Source: Streptomyces sp. NBC_01210
Lineage (GTDB): Bacteria; Actinomycetota; Actinomycetes; Streptomycetales; Streptomycetaceae
Reading direction: 5' to 3'
NCBI RefSeq assembly: GCF_036010325.1
Contig: NZ_CP108549.1
Span: 1,612,001 to 1,676,000, forward strand
DNA: 64,000 nt
Made by a program: the position numbers and the translations under genes. Of the stretch, positions 38,636 to 48,272 are shown in pieces. The notes beneath the pieces are model-generated. The model was not told the DNA's origin and did no database searches. It saw only the letters and a program-made list of their open reading frames with translations. Numbering within the stretch: the stretch's first letter is position 1; every line of letters begins with the position of its first letter.

Positions 38636-39229
38636 CTACTGAACTGCTGCGCGCACCATGTCGACGAACAGGGCGTGCACCCGGTGGTCACCCGTCAGTT
38701 CGGGGTGGAAGGACGTGGCCAGGACATTGCCCTGCCGTACGGCGACGATGTGACCACCGTGCTCGGCGAGCACCTCGACCTCGGCCCCGACCGACTCGAC
38801 CCACGGGGCGCGGATGAAGACTCCCTCGACCGGGCCGTCGTCCACGCCGGCGACCTCGACGGCCGCCTCGAAGGACTCGTTCTGACGCCCGAAGGCATTA
38901 CGACGGACGATCATGTCGATGCCGCCGAGTGTCTCCTGGCCCGAGCGCGGGTCGAGGATCTTGTCGGCGACCATGATCAGGCCGGCGCAGGTGCCGTAGA
39001 CGGGCAGCCCCGCCGCGATCCGCTCACGCAGCGGCTCGAGCATGCCGAACAGCACCGCGAGCTTGGACATCGTGGTGGACTCGCCGCCGGGGACGACAAG
39101 GCCGTCGACCTCGGCGAGCTCCTCGGGGCGCCGGACCGGCCTGGCCACGGCGTCCGCCGCGGCCAGGGCGATCAGGTGCTCCCGTACGTCGCCCTGGAGA
39201 GCCAGGACACCGATCACGGGAGTGGTCAT
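38636..39229 (-). CDS. pdxT: Pyridoxal 5'-phosphate synthase glutaminase subunit
   Basis: 197 aa. It supplies ammonia from glutamine to PdxS for de novo PLP synthesis. This class I amidotransferase has the nucleophile Cys in [10 protein letters not shown] (near 80), the oxyanion-side PGGESTT (near 48) and the His-Glu pair in SFHPELTGD near 173. The ATG at 39227-39229 shares one base with the pdxS stop (TAATG), so the two subunits of the complex are coupled. Confidence 0.96.
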   Translation of the reverse strand: MTTPVIGVLALQGDVREHLIALAAADAVARPVRRPEELAEVDGLVVPGGESTTMSKLAVLFGMLEPLRERIAAGLPVYGTCAGLIMVADKILDPRSGQETLGGIDMIVRRNAFGRQNESFEAAVEVAGVDDGPVEGVFIRAPWVESVGAEVEVLAEHGGHIVAVRQGNVLATSFHPELTGDHRVHALFVDMVRAAVQ

Positions 39230-40143
39230 TACCAGCCTCGGTTCGCGTAGCGCTCGGTCTCGGGGAGGGTGTCGCAGTTGATGCCGACCATGGCCTCGCC
39301 GAGGTTGCGGGACGCGTCCGCGATGATCTTGGGGTCGTCGTAGAAGGTGGTGGCCTTCACGATGGCGGCAGCGCGCTTGGCGGGGTCGCCCGACTTGAAG
39401 ATGCCGGAGCCGACGAAGACGCCCTCGGCGCCGAGCTGGCGCATCAGCGCGGCGTCGGCGGGGGTGGCCACACCGCCCGCGGAGAAGAGGACCACCGGCA
39501 GCTTGCCCAGCTCGGAGACCTCCTTGACCAGCTCGTACGGGGCTCGCAGCTCCTTGGCCGCGGCGTACAGCTCGTTGTTGTCGTAGCCGCGCAGGCGGGC
39601 GATCTCGTTCTTGATCTGGCGCAGGTGACGGACGGCCTCGACGACATTGCCGGTGCCGGCCTCGCCCTTGGAGCGGATCATGGCCGCGCCCTCGGCGATC
39701 CGGCGCAGGGCCTCACCCAGGTTGGTGGCGCCGCAGACGAACGGGGTGGTGAAAGCGAACTTGTCGGAGTGGTTGACCTCGTCGGCCGGGGTCAGCACCT
39801 CGGACTCGTCGATGTAGTCGACGCCGAGGGACTGCAGCACCTGGGCCTCGACGAAGTGACCGATCCGGGACTTGGCCATGACCGGGATCGAGACCGCGTC
39901 GATGATCTCTTCGATCATGTTCGGGTCGGACATCCGGGCCACGCCGCCGTCCTTGCGGATGTCGGCGGGGACCCGCTCCAGTGCCATGACGGCGACCGCG
40001 CCCGCGTCCTCGGCGATCTTCGCCTGCTCGGCGTTGACCACGTCCATGATCACGCCGCCCTTGAGCTGCTCAGCCATACCGCGCTTGACGCGCGCGGTGC
40101 CGGTCTCGGGGGCCTGCGGGGTGGTGGGGAGGGTGCTGGACAC
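39229..40143 (-). CDS. pdxS: Pyridoxal 5'-phosphate synthase lyase subunit
   Basis: 304 aa. The TIM-barrel synthase makes PLP from ribose 5-phosphate, glyceraldehyde 3-phosphate and ammonia, as a dodecamer with PdxT. Conserved parts are [13 protein letters not shown], the Schiff-base Lys in [15 protein letters not shown] (near 90), and [19 protein letters not shown] (near 160). The start is GTG at 40141-40143 with GGAGG upstream. No PdxR-type regulator is adjacent. Confidence 0.96.
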   Translation of the reverse strand: MSSTLPTTPQAPETGTARVKRGMAEQLKGGVIMDVVNAEQAKIAEDAGAVAVMALERVPADIRKDGGVARMSDPNMIEEIIDAVSIPVMAKSRIGHFVEAQVLQSLGVDYIDESEVLTPADEVNHSDKFAFTTPFVCGATNLGEALRRIAEGAAMIRSKGEAGTGNVVEAVRHLRQIKNEIARLRGYDNNELYAAAKELRAPYELVKEVSELGKLPVVLFSAGGVATPADAALMRQLGAEGVFVGSGIFKSGDPAKRAAAIVKATTFYDDPKIIADASRNLGEAMVGINCDTLPETERYANRGW

Positions 40144-40262
40144 GGAGGGACCTCACTCGGTGAAAGAAGGTTGATGCCTCACAGATGCAACCTCCGAGCA
40201 CCAGTCCACAGCAAGGGCCAATGCACAGCCGGTGGATCGTTTTGGAATCGAAGGAGCGGCGG

Positions 40263-40817
40263 TCAGGTGCCCGGGCGGTCGGCCAGCGCGACGGGGGGCT
40301 CGTCGTCCATCTCGAAGGCCAGCGGAAACGGCGCGTGTCCGGCCAGCCGGAACCAGCGGACCTTGCGGTGCCGACGCAGCGCCCGTGCCGCGCGCACCGC
40401 GTCGTTGTGGAACCGCCGCGCCATGGGGACCCGGCGTACGGCTTGCGCAAGCTCGCCCGCCGCATCCTCACCGCCGGGGACCTCGCGTACCGCTTCGACC
40501 TGCGCCGCCTCCCCGAAGACGGCCCGCAGCGCCGCGCTGAGCTCGCTCTCCGCGACCTCGCGCTGCTCCTCCTCCGCCTGCCTGGCCGCGTGCGCGGCCT
40601 CGTACAGCACGATCGACGCGGCCGGATCGAGCACGCCGGAGGTGGCCAGTTCCTGGGTGACCGAGGCCCGGCGCAGGAGTTGGGCGTCGAGCGCGGCGCG
40701 GGCGGCGTCGATACGGGTGTGCAGCCGGTCGAGCCGCCCGGCGGTCCAGCTCAGATACAGGCCGATCGCGACGAGGGCGAGGACGATCCAGATGAGGGTT
40801 ACGGTCACGGGCCGCAA
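40263..40817 (-). CDS. Membrane-anchored LemA-like protein
   Basis: 184 aa. An N-terminal transmembrane helix (VTLIWIVLALVAIGLYLSW, about 5-23) is followed by long helices rich in Ala/Arg/Glu. The segment ARRFHNDAVRAARALRR, followed by FPLAFEMDDEPP, resembles the LemA-family ARRFYNDAV motif, but the rest is too diverged for certainty. Extracytoplasmic or cytoplasmic orientation is not clear. The start is ATG at 40815-40817. Stands alone between pdxS and pimA with a 349-nt gap upstream. Confidence 0.72.
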   Translation of the reverse strand: MRPVTVTLIWIVLALVAIGLYLSWTAGRLDRLHTRIDAARAALDAQLLRRASVTQELATSGVLDPAASIVLYEAAHAARQAEEEQREVAESELSAALRAVFGEAAQVEAVREVPGGEDAAGELAQAVRRVPMARRFHNDAVRAARALRRHRKVRWFRLAGHAPFPLAFEMDDEPPVALADRPGT

Positions 40818-41166
40818 GGCTACCTGTGGCGGCGGGGGAGGTTTGTTCCCCTACCCGCCCCTTCCCGAAACTGGGGCAGGCCCCAGGCCCCCTTGGGTGG
40901 GGTACGTGGGGGCTGGCGCCCCCACACCCCGGAGCGGCAGCTTCGCGCCACAGACGACAGACACAGGGCGCGCCCGGCCGGACCCGGCTGCCGTCCAGCA
41001 ACCAAGGGCCCGATCCCGCGCCCGAGCGGACCGGGCTGCCCCGAGCGACCAAGGGCCCGCACCCCGCACGGCGCCCGCACCCCCAGCCCCTGCACCCCCG
41101 CAAGGCGCCCGCACCCCGCAGCGCGCCCGCACCCCCGGGGCAGCCCACCGCAGCGCGGCCGCCCCC
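40818..41166. other. Intergenic gap with repeat copy C and low-complexity C-rich tract
   Basis: 40841-40889 resembles the left part of the element at 51000-51053 (GTTTG.TCCCCT.CCCGCCCC and GGGGCAGGCCCC). 41040-41140 is a CGCACCCC/GCGCCCGC-rich low-complexity tract. I see no gene or clear promoter. Confidence 0.6.
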
Positions 41167-42330
41167 TCAGTCCCGCGCCAGACCGAATCTCGACCGCAGC
41201 CCCGGCGTGCGCTCGTCCGCCGCCACCGACGCCGCGCCGTCCGTCACCGTCTCGTACACCGCCAAGATGTCCGCCCCGACCGTCGACCAGTCGAAACGCC
41301 GCACATGCGCACTGCCCCGCGCCCGCAGCTCCGCCCGCCTCGCCGGGTCCCGCAGCAGCCCTACCGCCGCGTCCGCCAGCGCGTCCGCGTCCTCGTTCGC
41401 GAAGAGCTCGCCCGCCGCGCCCTGGTCCAGGACCTGCGCGAACGCGTCCAGGTCGCTCGCCAGCACCGGCGCGCCCGCCGACATCGCCTCGACGAGGATG
41501 ATGCCGAAGCTCTCGCCGCCCGTGTTGGGCGCGACGTACACATCGACGCTCTGCAGCAGCCGCGCCTTGTCCTCGTCGCTGACCATGCCGAGGAACTCGA
41601 CCCGCGAGCGCATTTCCTTCGGGAGTACCGCGACTGCCTCCTCCTCGTCGCCCCGGCCCGCCACCAGCAGTCGGGTCTCCGGGCATTCCGCGAGGATCTT
41701 CGGCAGCGCCTTCATCAGCACCGGCAGGCCCTTCCGGGGCTCGTCGATGCGCCCTATGAAGCCGATCGTGTTGCCCTGCCACTCCGCCTTCGGCTCGGCC
41801 CTTTCGAAGAAGCCGACATCGACGCCGTTCGGGATGACGACCGCGTCCCCGCCCAGGTGCTCGACCAGCGTCCGGCGGGCGTACTCGCTGACCGCGATCC
41901 GGGCGCTGATCTTCTCCAGCGCCGGCTGCAGGATCGGGTAGGCCGCGATCATGGCGCGCGAGCGCGGATTGGAGGTGTGGAACGTCGCGACGATCGGCCC
42001 CTGCGCCGCCCAGCAGCTCAGCAGCCCCAGAGACGGCGAAGCGGGCTCATGAATGTGGATGACGTCGAACGTGCCGTCGTGCAGCCAGCGCCGCACCCGC
42101 GCCGCCGACAGGAAGCCGAAGTTCAGCCGGGCGACCGAGCCGTTGTACGGGACGGGTACGGCCCGGCCCGCCGAGACGACGTACGGCGGCAGTGGCGTCT
42201 CGTCGTCCGCCGGCGCCAGTACCGACACCTCGTGGCCGAGCCTGATCAGATGCTCTGCCAGGTCCCTGATATGGAATTGGACGCCGCCCGGTACGTCCCA
42301 GGAGTACGGGCAGACGATGCCGATCCTCAC
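41167..42330 (-). CDS. pimA: Phosphatidylinositol alpha-mannosyltransferase (PimA-type GT4)
   Basis: 387 aa. It transfers mannose from GDP-mannose to phosphatidylinositol on the inner face of the membrane, the first step to PIMs. The GT-B fold is evident: N-domain MRIGIVCPYSWDVPGGVQ and VIHIHEPASPSLGLL, C-domain GFIGRIDEPRKGLPVL and the nucleotide-sugar-binding GGESFGIILVEAM. The GTG at 42328-42330 overlaps the patA stop; the frame open to 43137 is shadow coding. Peripheral membrane enzyme. Forms pgsA-patA-pimA, a cluster shared with mycobacteria. Confidence 0.94.
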   Translation of the reverse strand: MRIGIVCPYSWDVPGGVQFHIRDLAEHLIRLGHEVSVLAPADDETPLPPYVVSAGRAVPVPYNGSVARLNFGFLSAARVRRWLHDGTFDVIHIHEPASPSLGLLSCWAAQGPIVATFHTSNPRSRAMIAAYPILQPALEKISARIAVSEYARRTLVEHLGGDAVVIPNGVDVGFFERAEPKAEWQGNTIGFIGRIDEPRKGLPVLMKALPKILAECPETRLLVAGRGDEEEAVAVLPKEMRSRVEFLGMVSDEDKARLLQSVDVYVAPNTGGESFGIILVEAMSAGAPVLASDLDAFAQVLDQGAAGELFANEDADALADAAVGLLRDPARRAELRARGSAHVRRFDWSTVGADILAVYETVTDGAASVAADERTPGLRSRFGLARD

Positions 42331-43247
42331 GCCCGTTCCTCCCGGCGCTCTTGATCCGTCACAGCGAGGTCGGCGAGCCACAGCCGCTGCAGCATGTGCC
42401 AGTCCTCCGGGTGCTCGGTGATTCCCGTGGCGTAGGCGTCGGCCAGCGCCTGTGTCATGGAGGACGTCTTCTCGTCCTTGGTACCTGTCTCCGGCACCTC
42501 GACAGGTGAATGGATCCGGCCCTTCATCAACGGCGCGTCCTCGTACCAGAGGTTGACCGGCAGCAGCACCGCGCCGGTCTGCTGGGCCAGCATCGCAGGC
42601 CCGGCCGGCATCCGCGCCGTCTCGCCGAAGTACTTCACCTCGACGCCGGAGGCCGACAGATCGCGGTCGGCGACAAGACACACAAGGCCGCCTGCGCGCA
42701 GCCGCCGCGCCAGCGTCCCAAAGGCCGAACCGCCCGTGTGCGGCAGGACCTCCATGCCCAGGCTCTCGCGGTACGCCACGAACCGGTCGTACAGCGACTC
42801 GGGCTTGAGGCGCTCGGCGACGGTCGTGAAGGGGATGCCCAGGGACCTGGTGACCCAGACACCCGCAAGGTCCCAGTTCGCCAGGTGCGGCAGCGCGAGA
42901 ATCACGCCGCGTCCCGACGCGAGTCCCTCCTTCAGATGGTGGACGTCCTTGATCTCCACGCTGTTCGTGACGCGCTCGGCGCTCCAGGTGGGCAGCCGGA
43001 AGGACTCCATCCAGTAGCGCATGTACGAGCGCATGCCGGCCTTCGACAGCTCGGCGAGGCGCTCGGGGCTCGCGTCGGGCACCACCCTGGCGAGGTTGGA
43101 CTCGAGCCGCAGCACGCTCTTGCCGCGCCGCTTCCACGCGGTGTCCGCGATGGTGCGGCCGAGCGCGGCGGCCGCCGGCTCGGGCAGCATCTTGACGGTG
43201 CTCCAGCCGAGTCCGTACAGCCCGTCGGTCAGACGCTCCCGCATCAC
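42327..43247 (-). CDS. PIM acyltransferase (PatA-like, LPLAT family)
   Basis: 306 aa. It acylates the mannose of PIM. The acyltransferase catalytic HX4D is HLANWD near residue 120 (LALPHLANWDLAG), with the later RLRAGGLVCLVADRD and GPAMLAQQTGAVLLPV blocks typical of lauroyl acyltransferase-like (HtrB/PatA) proteins. The start is GTG at 43245-43247, immediately followed by ATG, and overlaps the pgsA stop. Its place between pgsA and pimA supports the PIM role. Peripheral membrane. Confidence 0.92.
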   Translation of the reverse strand: MMRERLTDGLYGLGWSTVKMLPEPAAAALGRTIADTAWKRRGKSVLRLESNLARVVPDASPERLAELSKAGMRSYMRYWMESFRLPTWSAERVTNSVEIKDVHHLKEGLASGRGVILALPHLANWDLAGVWVTRSLGIPFTTVAERLKPESLYDRFVAYRESLGMEVLPHTGGSAFGTLARRLRAGGLVCLVADRDLSASGVEVKYFGETARMPAGPAMLAQQTGAVLLPVNLWYEDAPLMKGRIHSPVEVPETGTKDEKTSSMTQALADAYATGITEHPEDWHMLQRLWLADLAVTDQERREERA

Positions 43248-43909
43248 GTCGCCTCAGCCTCGTTCCCCTGTGCCGCGGCGGCGTCGGCCTCCGCGGACTC
43301 CCGTCGTACGGTTACCACCCGCTGCCCCAGCGTCACCAGGCTGCCGACGGCGACGATCCACAGCGCGATCGGCAGCAGAATGTCGATTCCCGGCACCCCG
43401 AAGGCGTGCAGTCCGGCGAGGCCGGCGGCGACCAGTGAGATCACCAGCCGCTCGGCGCGCTCGATCAGACCGTTGACCGCCACCGGCAGGCCAATCGATT
43501 CACCACGTGCCTTGGTGTACGAGACGACCTGGCCGCTGGCGAGGCAGAAGATGGCGACGGCGCACAGCACATTGTCGTTTCCCGTGCCCGCGTACCAAAG
43601 CGCGAACCCGGCGAAGATCGCGCCGTCGGCGACCCGGTCGAGCGTCGAGTCCAGGAATGCGCCCCAGCGGCTCGAAACCCCGGCCTGCCGCGCCATATTG
43701 CCGTCGACGAGGTCGGAGAAGACGAAAAGCGTGATGACGATCGTGCCCCAGAAGAACTCTCCCCGGGGGAAGAAGACCAGCGCACCCGCCATCACTCCGG
43801 CCGTGCCGATCAGGGTGACCGCGTCGGGGCTCACCCCACGTCGGAGCAGAAATGCGGCGAACGGTGTGAGGACACGCGTGAAGAATGCACGCGCGTACTT
43901 GTTCAGCAT
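43244..43909 (-). CDS. pgsA: Phosphatidylinositol phosphate synthase (CDP-alcohol phosphatidyltransferase)
   Basis: 221 aa, multi-pass membrane enzyme joining CDP-diacylglycerol to inositol phosphate. The CDP-alcohol phosphatidyltransferase motif D-x2-DG-x2-AR-x8-G-x3-D-x3-D is complete (DLVDGNMAR, then GAFLDSTLD, near residues 67-92). The start is ATG at 43907-43909 (MLNKYARAFF); the longer frame upstream is in the divergent promoter region. First gene of the PIM cluster; the 264-nt gap to the EF-G2-like gene must hold both promoters. It could be mistaken for phosphatidylglycerophosphate synthase, but context favours inositol. Confidence 0.93.
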   Translation of the reverse strand: MLNKYARAFFTRVLTPFAAFLLRRGVSPDAVTLIGTAGVMAGALVFFPRGEFFWGTIVITLFVFSDLVDGNMARQAGVSSRWGAFLDSTLDRVADGAIFAGFALWYAGTGNDNVLCAVAIFCLASGQVVSYTKARGESIGLPVAVNGLIERAERLVISLVAAGLAGLHAFGVPGIDILLPIALWIVAVGSLVTLGQRVVTVRRESAEADAAAAQGNEAEAT

Positions 43910-44173
43910 GGCCTTCCCGGAGGGTCGGTGGGCCGCATGGCCCCATCGGCCACCGGCTGGCCCATCGTAGCCAGGACCGACGCGCTCCACCGTCGGGTAC
44001 CCGCCTCCCGCGGTCGCGTACGACGTATGGACGCACCGTGACGTGAGTGGAAAGCTCGAAAGACCACCGCGGGCATCGCCGGAGCTGCCCCGGACGTCTC
44101 CGGGACCTCCCTCCTGGCTCCCCGCACCCGCGGCCCCTCTCCTCACCGGGCAATCGATCGGGAGGCATGAATC

Positions 44174-46381
44174 ATGGGCGACAAGGCGAATGCACACCCC
44201 GGAGCCGCCGGCAGGGCGGCTACGGCCGACCAGCCCTCATCCGTACGGAACGTGGTGCTGGTCGGCCACAGCGGATCGGGAAAGACGACGTTGATCGAGG
44301 CCCTCGCGCTGACCGCGGGCGCGGTCAACCGGGCGGGCCGCGTCGAGGACGGCGGCACGGTCTCCGACTACGACGAGATCGAGCACCGGCAGCAACGTTC
44401 CGTACAGCTCTCGCTCGTCCCTGTCGAATGGGGCGGGTACAAGATCAATCTGCTGGACACTCCCGGATATGCCGACTTCGTCGGGGAGCTGAGGGCCGGT
44501 CTGCGAGCAGCGGACGCGGCCCTCTTCGTTGTGTCGGCGGCACAGGAGGCCGATGCGATCGCGGGCGCGACCCGGACGGTGTGGGAGGAGTGCGCGGCGG
44601 TCGGAATGCCGCGCGCGATCGTCGTCACGCACCTGGAGACCGCGCGCACCGATTTCGAGGAGCTGACCCGCGTCTGCGGGCGGATCTTCGGCGGGGACGA
44701 CCCCGATGCCGTACTGCCGTTGTATCTGCCGCAGTACGGGGCGCAGACCCCCGACGGCCACGCCCCGGTCACCGGCCTGGTCGGACTGCTGTCCCAGAAG
44801 ATCTTCGACTACTCCTCCGGCGAGCGTAAGGAGACCCCGCCGGATCCGGAACAGACCCCGCTGCTCGAGGAGGCCCGCAACCGGCTGATCGAAGGAATCA
44901 TCGCCGAGAGCGAGGACGAGACCCTCATGGACCGCTATCTCGGCGGCGCGGAGATCGGCCTCGACACGCTGATCCAGGATCTGGAGAAGGCCGTCGCGCG
45001 CGGCATCTTCCATCCGGTGCTCGCGGCCGCCCCGGCGCTCGATGGCGCCAAGCAGGGTCTCGGTACGGTCGAGCTGCTGGAGCTGATCACGGGCGGTTTC
45101 CCGACCCCGCTGGAGCCTGCGGCTCCCTCCGTCACCACCCCGCAGGGCGCAGCGCGCCCGCAGATCAGCTGCGATCCGCAGGGGCCGCTGGTGGCCGAGG
45201 TGGTCAAGACCGCGTCCGACCCCTATGTCGGCCGGATCTCTCTCGTACGCGTCTTCTCCGGCACCCTGCGTCCGGACGAGACGGTGCATGTGTCGGGGCA
45301 CGGGCTCGCCGACCGCGGCCACGAGGACCATGACGTCGACGAACGGGTCGGCGCGCTCTCCGCGCCCTTCGGCAAGCAGCAGCGCCCGCTCCCGCAGGTC
45401 ATCGCCGGAGACCTCGCCTGTGTCGCGAAGCTGTCCCGCGCGGAGACCGGGGACACGCTCTCCTCGAAGGACGACCCGCTGCTGATGGAGCCCTGGACGA
45501 TGCCCGATCCGCTGCTGCCGCTGGCCATCCAGGCGCACAGCAAGGCGGACGAGGACAAGCTCTCCCAGGGGCTTTCGCGGCTGGTCGCCGAGGATCCGAC
45601 GATGCGGCTCGAGCAGAACCAGGCCACGCACCAGGTGGTGCTGTGGTGCCTCGGCGAGGCGCATGCGGATGTCGCGCTGGAGCGGCTGCGCAGCCGGTAC
45701 GGCGTCCAGGTCGACGTGGTGCCGCACAAGGTGTCGCTGCGGGAGACCTTCGGTGAGAAGTCGGCGGGCCGCGGACGGCATGTGAAGCAGTCCGGCGGGC
45801 ACGGCCAGTACGCGATCTGCGAGATCGACGTGGATCCGCTGCCGCCGGGGTCCGGGATCGAGTTCGTCGACAAGGTCGTGGGCGGCGCGGTTCCGCGACA
45901 GTTCATCCCGTCCGTGGAGAAGGGCGTACGTGCGCAGGCGGCGCGCGGCGTGGCGGCCGGTTACCCGCTCGTCGACGTACGGATCACGCTGCTGGACGGC
46001 AAGGCGCACTCGGTGGACTCCTCCGACGCCGCCTTCCAGACGGCGGGCGCGCTGGCGCTGCGGGAGGCGGCGGCGGATGCGCCCATCCATCTGCTGGAGC
46101 CGGTCGCCGAGGTGCGGGTGCTGGTCTCGGACGAGTATGTGGGTCCGGTGATGAGCGATCTGTCGGGGCGGCGCGGCCGGGTGGTCGGCACCGAGCAGGC
46201 CGTCGGGTCGCGGACGCTCGTACGGGCCGAGGTGCCGGAGATCGAGATCGGGCGGTACGCGGTGGATCTGCGGTCGATCTCGCATGGGACCGGGCAGTTC
46301 AGCCGCTCGTACGCGCGTCATGAGGCGATGCCGCCGCAGTTGGCCGAGAAGCTCCGTCAACAGGCGGAAAATGGCTCGTAG
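44174..46381 (+). CDS. Elongation factor G-like protein (EF-G2 family)
   Basis: 735 aa with the five-domain EF-G layout. It resembles the mycobacterial second EF-G, reported to bind GTP without ribosome-stimulated hydrolysis. Domain I has a good P-loop (GHSGSGKTT, 31-39), but the switch residues differ from EF-G: Gln78 in place of the switch I Thr (RSVQLS), DTPGY (95-99) with Tyr for the catalytic His, and THLE (152-155) where NKMD or TKLD is expected. Domain IV is conserved (GRGRHVKQSGGHGQYAICE and GGAVPRQFIPSVEKG). ATG at 44174 with GGAGG 8 nt upstream. Divergent from pgsA. Function unknown. Confidence 0.9.
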   Translation: MGDKANAHPGAAGRAATADQPSSVRNVVLVGHSGSGKTTLIEALALTAGAVNRAGRVEDGGTVSDYDEIEHRQQRSVQLSLVPVEWGGYKINLLDTPGYADFVGELRAGLRAADAALFVVSAAQEADAIAGATRTVWEECAAVGMPRAIVVTHLETARTDFEELTRVCGRIFGGDDPDAVLPLYLPQYGAQTPDGHAPVTGLVGLLSQKIFDYSSGERKETPPDPEQTPLLEEARNRLIEGIIAESEDETLMDRYLGGAEIGLDTLIQDLEKAVARGIFHPVLAAAPALDGAKQGLGTVELLELITGGFPTPLEPAAPSVTTPQGAARPQISCDPQGPLVAEVVKTASDPYVGRISLVRVFSGTLRPDETVHVSGHGLADRGHEDHDVDERVGALSAPFGKQQRPLPQVIAGDLACVAKLSRAETGDTLSSKDDPLLMEPWTMPDPLLPLAIQAHSKADEDKLSQGLSRLVAEDPTMRLEQNQATHQVVLWCLGEAHADVALERLRSRYGVQVDVVPHKVSLRETFGEKSAGRGRHVKQSGGHGQYAICEIDVDPLPPGSGIEFVDKVVGGAVPRQFIPSVEKGVRAQAARGVAAGYPLVDVRITLLDGKAHSVDSSDAAFQTAGALALREAAADAPIHLLEPVAEVRVLVSDEYVGPVMSDLSGRRGRVVGTEQAVGSRTLVRAEVPEIEIGRYAVDLRSISHGTGQFSRSYARHEAMPPQLAEKLRQQAENGS

Positions 46382-46387
46382 TTGATG

Positions 46388-46423
46388 ATGCCGCCCGTTG
46401 TGCGCCCTTGCGGCGGGCGGCAT
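46388..46423 (+). terminator. Hairpin after the EF-G2-like gene
   Basis: Perfect 10-bp arms (46388-46397 and 46414-46423, ATGCCGCCCG/CGGGCGGCAT) with a 16-nt loop begin 6 nt after the stop; there is a short TTC after the stem but no U tract. Confidence 0.6.
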
Positions 46424-46547
46424 TTCAGTGTCCTCTGACGAAGGCGGCACACCCCGGATACGCTGGGGCGCCCAGCTCAGAAGGTGTGCGGGGCACGGTA
46501 GTTGGGAACAGGCCGCAGTGCGGATGCTTGCGGCGATGGGGGCGGTA

Positions 46548-48203
46548 GTGGCGAACGACGTTTTCGATTTCACTCCGGGGGCACAGGTCCCGCTCCTCGG
46601 CTCGGCCGGGCAGACGGCGGCGACACATGCGCTCGCCTCGGCCGCGTACCGCGACAGTCCCGTCGCGGACCTCCTCAAGGCGAACAGCGAGTGGCACAAG
46701 TCCGAGGTGAAGAAGGGCAAGTTCTCGCTCTTCGAGCCGAATCTGGGCGAGGCGTTCTCGCGGGCCGTGCAGATCCGGATGCTGGGCGGTGCCCGAAAGG
46801 CGCTGATCCAGTCCTTCGGCACCGAGCCGCAGGCGGTGGTCGAGCACTGTCTGGCCGCCACCCGTATCCGCAAGGAGCGGGACATCAGGCTCACCGGTGT
46901 GATGGCGGTCTTCGGACTGCTCTTCCTGCCCGGACTGCTGCTCTGGCTGGCGGTTTTCCAGCTCCGCCGGACGATAGCGGGCGCGCAGAACAAGCGTGCC
47001 GGGGCGCTCGGCACCGCGCTGCTCGCCGCCTTCGGCATTCTCGCCGTGATCTTCCTGGTGCGGCTGCCCTTCAGCGGACTCCTGGGGTACTACATCCGCG
47101 GCATGATCGTCGCGCCGGTCGTCGGCTGGCTGCTGGCCAAGCGGATCTGCGAGTCCACGGCGAAGGACATGCGCGCCCGCTGGGAGACCCTGCTCGCGGG
47201 CGGCGGCATCGGGGCCAAGGTGCCCGAGGCCGTGCCGGGCCACCCCAACGAGACCGCGCGCGAGCAGCTGCGCCAGGGGCTGGAGAAGCTCACCGCCGAA
47301 CAGCAGTCCAACGCGGTCTTCTACGCGGGCCCCAAGGGAATACTGGGCATGGGCACCCGCTGGGGCAGCTGGCAGCTCGCCGAGGAGCTGGTGTCCAAGG
47401 AGCCGGGCAAGGACATCAACCAGTTCCGCAGCTGGGACGTCATCCGCGCGATCCACGATCGGCTGAAGATGCTGGAGCGGGGTCCGCTGAACTCCGGCGG
47501 CTTCCCCACCCCCTCGGTCAAGCACTGGATCGTGGCGCCGGTCGGCGAGAACGCCGAAGAGGTGGCCCGGCCGGAGGGCCAGGACGTGGAGACCTTCCAG
47601 GTCAAGGGCCACGAGATACAGCGGATCTGCAACCACCAGCAGTTCGGCGGCGGCAATCGCCACTATCTGGGCGTCCAGTTCACGCTCTGGGACGGTCAGT
47701 TGGTGATCACCATGATGATCACTGTCACCGTGCTCCACGAGACACTGCGCATCGAGGTGACCGGGCACGCGCTCGGCCCGGTGCACTCCCTGTTCACCAC
47801 CAAGCCCGCGCCCAAGACCGTCACGGTCGCCAAGACGGTCCGCTTCTGGGAGACGACCGACCGGCAGCTTCCGCTGGTGGAGACGCCCGAGGTGGTACGC
47901 CTCGCGGTGCGCGCGCCCTTCACCTGGTACCCGCCGATGCTGGACTTCCTCGGCGGCAAGCTGGTCCTTCCCGAGCCTTTCGGGCTGCGCCACGCCTGGG
48001 CGGACAAGCCCTGGCGGCACCGGTTCATGGCGGACGACGCGATGCGCGCTGCCACCCCCGTACTGCGCGTCACGCACGCCGCGGCGATGAAGGTGCTCGA
48101 GGAGAACGGCGTGGACACCGAGCGCTTCGGCAACCGCTCCATGATCGTGAGCGGCCTGGTCCAGGACCCGTCGCCGCGCCAGGCCGACCTGTACGACGCC
48201 TAG
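46548..48203 (+). CDS. Large conserved membrane protein, function unknown
   Basis: 551 aa from the GTG at 46548 (MANDVFDFTPGAQVPLLG), preceded by GGGGGCGG; upstream in-frame starts at 46524, 46536 and 46398 are possible. Two to three hydrophobic segments occupy about residues 110-190 (LTGVMAVFGLLFLPGLLLWLAVF, LLAAFGILAVIFLV and MIVAPVVGWLLA in turn). The rest, about 190-551, is soluble with alternating beta segments (LVITMMITVTVLHETLRIEV). I recognise no domain or catalytic motif. It follows the EF-G2-like gene after a hairpin and has no obvious partner. Probably conserved in streptomycetes (recall). Confidence 0.78.
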   Translation: MANDVFDFTPGAQVPLLGSAGQTAATHALASAAYRDSPVADLLKANSEWHKSEVKKGKFSLFEPNLGEAFSRAVQIRMLGGARKALIQSFGTEPQAVVEHCLAATRIRKERDIRLTGVMAVFGLLFLPGLLLWLAVFQLRRTIAGAQNKRAGALGTALLAAFGILAVIFLVRLPFSGLLGYYIRGMIVAPVVGWLLAKRICESTAKDMRARWETLLAGGGIGAKVPEAVPGHPNETAREQLRQGLEKLTAEQQSNAVFYAGPKGILGMGTRWGSWQLAEELVSKEPGKDINQFRSWDVIRAIHDRLKMLERGPLNSGGFPTPSVKHWIVAPVGENAEEVARPEGQDVETFQVKGHEIQRICNHQQFGGGNRHYLGVQFTLWDGQLVITMMITVTVLHETLRIEVTGHALGPVHSLFTTKPAPKTVTVAKTVRFWETTDRQLPLVETPEVVRLAVRAPFTWYPPMLDFLGGKLVLPEPFGLRHAWADKPWRHRFMADDAMRAATPVLRVTHAAAMKVLEENGVDTERFGNRSMIVSGLVQDPSPRQADLYDA

Positions 48204-48272
48204 CGGCTCGAGCGCTGGGCCCGGTCCTCGCTAGGCCCGGTCAGGCGCTGGGCCCGGCCGTGCTGGCGTCGG

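Noticed and set aside
39625..42354. 909-codon plus-strand frame across pdxS and pimA
   Set aside because: Crosses two well-supported minus-strand genes and an intergenic C-rich tract; no domain.
46398..46547. Longer start (46398) for the large membrane protein
   Set aside because: The extra 50 residues overlap the terminator hairpin of the upstream gene and are not protein-like.
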